This document shows, piece by piece, positions 6,616-8,658 of a stretch of 8,658 bases of DNA. Source of the DNA: Bacillota bacterium (GTDB taxonomy: Bacteria; Bacillota; Clostridia; Oscillospirales; Ruminococcaceae); NCBI GenBank assembly GCA_023460035.1, contig JAEWRN010000035.1:1-8658 (forward strand). The letters are read 5' to 3'. The position numbers and the translations under genes were made by a program. Position 1 is the stretch's first letter. Each line of letters begins with the position of its first letter. Under the pieces are notes generated by a model. It did not search any database and had not been told where the DNA came from. It saw only the letters and a program-made list of their open reading frames with translations.

Positions 6616-7116
6616 ATGGCGCTTGAATTTAGAAAATACAGTGACAGCGACCTTGTGGCGATGCAGCGCATCTGGAACGAGGTCGTCTCTGCGGGGGACG
6701 CCTTCCCCGGCGAGCAGCCGCTTAGCTTGCAGGAGTGCCGCAGCTATTTTGCGGCACAGACCTTGACGACACTGGCGGTGCTGGACGGCCGCGTGGTAGG
6801 GTTGTACATCCTGCACCCCAACAATATGGACCGCGCGGCACATATTGCGAATGCCAGCTATGCGGTGGACAGTGCGGTGCGCGGGCAGCGTGTCGGCGAG
6901 GGGCTGGTGCGCCACTGCCTTGGCCAGCTTGCGGTTTACGGGTTTACCGGCCTGCAATTCAATGCGGTCGTTGCCACCAATACCGTGGCGATAAAGCTGT
7001 ACGAAAAACTGGGCTTCGTGCGGGTGGGCACCATCCCCGGCGGGTTTCGGCTGCCGGGCGATGTGTACTGTGACATTCACATTTATTTTCACCCGGCATT
7101 ACCGGTGCATGAGTAA
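6616..7116 (+). CDS. GNAT-family N-acetyltransferase
   Basis: This 166-residue single-domain protein has the normal size for the GNAT fold. The acetyl-CoA pyrophosphate loop is seen at 89-96 (RGQRVGEG, matching Q/R-x-x-G-x-G/A). The later conserved Asn (N122) and Tyr (Y129) of the CoA-binding region appear in NTVAIKLYEKLGF. It would transfer acetyl from acetyl-CoA to an amine on a small molecule or protein in the cytoplasm; the acceptor cannot be predicted. The gene starts 43 bp after the EAL gene stop with no terminator between, so it is probably in the same transcript. The ribosome site is poor: AAAAGGGGG ends 13 nt upstream, with a GGGCGG nearer the ATG. The gene ends at a stop at 7114-7116, just before the strong stem-loop. 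Confidence 0.88.
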   Translation: MALEFRKYSDSDLVAMQRIWNEVVSAGDAFPGEQPLSLQECRSYFAAQTLTTLAVLDGRVVGLYILHPNNMDRAAHIANASYAVDSAVRGQRVGEGLVRHCLGQLAVYGFTGLQFNAVVATNTVAIKLYEKLGFVRVGTIPGGFRLPGDVYCDIHIYFHPALPVHE

Positions 7117-7117
7117 A

Positions 7118-7147
7118 TAAAAAGGCGGCCGCCCTTTTGGGGCCGCC
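7118..7147 (-). terminator. Rho-independent terminator for leftward transcripts
   Basis: GGCGGCC (7124-7130) and GGCCGCC (7141-7147) form a perfect 7-bp GC stem around a 10-nt loop. Read on the minus strand, the stem is followed directly by TTTTTATTT, a good terminator for transcription coming out of the transposase. Read on the plus strand, the stem is preceded by A residues but followed by CCCTCACC without a T-run, so it should terminate the acetyltransferase transcript poorly. Confidence 0.75.
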
Positions 7148-7159
7148 CCCTCACCTTGT

Positions 7160-7201
7160 CGAAGAACCCCGTTTACGCAGAAGCATAAACCGGGTTCTTC
7201 G
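7160..7201. repeat. Long inverted repeat spanning the transposase stop codon
   Basis: The arms at 7160-7175 (CGAAGAACCCCGTTTA) and 7186-7201 (TAAACCGGGTTCTTCG) are 16 nt each with one mismatch (7170/7191), around a 10-nt loop. The transposase stop codon lies inside the left arm at 7173-7175. No T-run follows on either strand, so it is not a simple terminator. It may be part of the IS end structure, or a hairpin shielding or ending the transposase mRNA. Confidence 0.7.
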
Positions 7202-8645
7202 TGAGTTGTAAGCCCAAAATAGTGAATACGGCGCAAGGAAAACAGGTTCTCCATTTCCAGTTAGCCAGTTTTTTGAGATTCATGGCAGCAAACTTAAGCT
7301 TCACCCAGTTTGTTACCTGAGCGAGGCCGCGATATTGTGTATAACGCATCGCGTGTTTTTCCTTAGCGTCAGCAAAGACCCGTTCTATGGTTTCTTTGCG
7401 ACGCGCATACAGCTCCTGGTATTCCGGCGTGTAACGGGCATCGTCCGCCAGCTCCTCGTAATGCTTCCAAATGTGTCGCTGCACCGTCTTGACACAATCC
7501 TTGGCGTGCGTGCACAGCTGCCGGGTAGGGCAACCGGCGCAGATTTTGGGATCGCTTTTGTATTCCCGATATCCCTGCCTATTTGCCGTGGCATAGCGCA
7601 GGGGCTGGTATTCCGGGCACAGAATGCAGTCATAGTATTCGTCATAAACATACTTCCACCACTCATGGCCGCCTTTCATGGTCATAGGGCGTTTGTAGGC
7701 CGTGGATAGTACGCGAGAATCTTCAAAAACCTTCTTGCAGATATGGGGCGTCTTGTAAGCGGCATCGGCAATAACCGTCTCAATTTCGGGAAAGGATGCT
7801 GTCACCTTGGCATATACATCGTCAAAAGCCACGCTGTCATGGACGTTACCCGCCGTGACCACGGTTTCCAGAATGAAGCCGTTCTTGTCGCAGGCGGTGT
7901 GGGCCTCATAGGCGAACTGCCGCTTGTGCTCTCCCTTCACGAACAGGCCGCAGTCCGGATCTGTCACGCTCTTTGTCACCGTGCAGGTTTTCTTTTCCTT
8001 TTTCCGGCGGGCCAGCTTCTTTCTAGAGGTGTTGTCCCGCTTCTTTCTGCCGGATTTCGGAGGCTCCTTGTCGTCAAACGGCGCCTTACCATGTGCTTCC
8101 CGATCGGCGTCCACCTCCGCCATTAGTTCCTGCGCATAGCGTTTGGATGCCACCGGAATGACTGCCTTTACCCGTTTCTTTGTGTTGGCGCTGGCTTTGA
8201 TGTGGGTTCCGTCGATGAAGACTGCTTGAGGTGAAAGATAGCCCGCGTCTGCGGTTTCCTCCAAAATCCACGCAAAGATTTGACTGACTGTTTCCTCTGT
8301 GAAGCGGTGACGAAAATTGTAGCTCACTGTGGAAAAATGCGGAGTTTCCTCCTGAAGCGTATAGCCTATAAACCAGCGATAGGCAGTGTTTAAATAAATC
8401 TCATCCGCTGTTCTGCGCAGGGAGGGCAGGCCATACAGGTGCTGGATTAGCACAATCTTCACCAGTACAACCGGGTCTATGCTTGGCCGGCCGTTGTCCT
8501 CGCTGTACAGCGGCTCGACCATCTCGTACAGCCGTTCCCAGTTTACTGCTGCGTCTATTTTCCGCAGCAGATGATTCTGCGGTACCAGACTTTCCGTATC
8601 CACAATTTCTAACACACCGCGATCTAATTTTCCTCGCTGCAACAT
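7173..8645 (-). CDS. IS1182-like DDE transposase
   Basis: The 490-residue protein has the layout of IS1182-type transposases. An N-terminal DUF772-like domain (about 15-120) includes VPQNHLLRKID, GRPSIDP and SYNFRHRF. The RNase H-like catalytic core has D145 in FIDGTHIKA, D294 in VIADAAYKTP and E421 in ETIERVFADAKE, so the DDE triad is complete. A Lys/Arg-rich insert spans about 196-220. A cysteine cluster (C340, C343, C369, C372, C378, C384) between the second D and the E looks like a metal site. The reading frame is intact, so the enzyme may be active. In-frame TGA at 8649-8651 rules out an upstream extension, so the ATG at 8643-8645 is the first possible start. GAGGA almost touches that ATG, giving a poor ribosome-site spacing that may keep translation low. 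Confidence 0.9.
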   Translation of the reverse strand: MLQRGKLDRGVLEIVDTESLVPQNHLLRKIDAAVNWERLYEMVEPLYSEDNGRPSIDPVVLVKIVLIQHLYGLPSLRRTADEIYLNTAYRWFIGYTLQEETPHFSTVSYNFRHRFTEETVSQIFAWILEETADAGYLSPQAVFIDGTHIKASANTKKRVKAVIPVASKRYAQELMAEVDADREAHGKAPFDDKEPPKSGRKKRDNTSRKKLARRKKEKKTCTVTKSVTDPDCGLFVKGEHKRQFAYEAHTACDKNGFILETVVTAGNVHDSVAFDDVYAKVTASFPEIETVIADAAYKTPHICKKVFEDSRVLSTAYKRPMTMKGGHEWWKYVYDEYYDCILCPEYQPLRYATANRQGYREYKSDPKICAGCPTRQLCTHAKDCVKTVQRHIWKHYEELADDARYTPEYQELYARRKETIERVFADAKEKHAMRYTQYRGLAQVTNWVKLKFAAMNLKKLANWKWRTCFPCAVFTILGLQLTKNPVYASA

Positions 8646-8658
8646 TCCTCATCACCCA

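Larger units (their letters stand above)
7148..8658 (-). mobile_element. IS1182-like insertion sequence, distal end outside window
   Basis: A single large DDE transposase reading leftward occupies nearly all of this stretch, as expected for an IS1182-type element. The left boundary is placed right after the terminator stem as an estimate; the terminal sequence is probably within 7148-7175. The right end, its inverted repeat and any target duplication lie beyond 8658, so the boundary cannot be proven here. Confidence 0.65.

Noticed and set aside
1..8658. CRISPR array, tRNA or rRNA genes
   Set aside because: No regularly spaced repeats, tRNA-like TTCGA/cloverleaf signals or rRNA sequence were seen on either strand.

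Overview
The window looks like a chromosomal segment of a Gram-positive, clostridial-type (Firmicutes) bacterium, possibly an Oscillospiraceae-like gut anaerobe. This rests on the purine-rich Shine-Dalgarno sites about 6-8 nt before most starts, moderately GC-rich genes beside a strikingly AT-rich intergenic region, and the gene families present. The taxon is an inference; nothing in the sequence identifies the species.

Left part (1-3825, all minus strand): a three-gene catabolic cassette transcribed right to left. It consists of enolase-superfamily dehydratase-like enzyme A (2635-3825), an APC-type permease (1047-2465) and a second, paralogous enzyme B (982 down to the left edge, C-terminus outside the window). 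Both enzymes carry an unusual Glu-x-His at the place of the usual first metal-ligand Asp. A good sigma-A promoter lies before gene A, with a 19-bp operator-like palindrome overlapping its -10 box. The likely picture is regulated import of a small acidic or amino-acid-like substrate, followed by dehydration or epimerisation. The substrate is unknown.

Middle (3826-4646): about 820 bp of AT-rich DNA without a convincing gene, lying between divergent units. It holds the cassette promoter on the left. Near 4346-4390 it holds a flagellar-sigma-type (SigD/FliA-like) promoter candidate threaded through a 9-bp-arm inverted repeat, pointing right.

Right-centre (4647-7116, plus strand): a membrane-anchored c-di-GMP protein with about seven membrane segments, a degenerate GGDEF domain and an intact EAL domain. 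It is probably a phosphodiesterase. A GNAT acetyltransferase follows 43 bp later. A flagellar-type promoter in front of a c-di-GMP phosphodiesterase would make biological sense.

Right end (about 7118-8658): a strong stem-loop that is a terminator for minus-strand transcripts, then an IS1182-like insertion sequence. Its DDE transposase reads leftward and appears complete; the distal end of the element lies outside the window. The plus-strand side of the terminator lacks a T-run, which may be because the IS inserted there.
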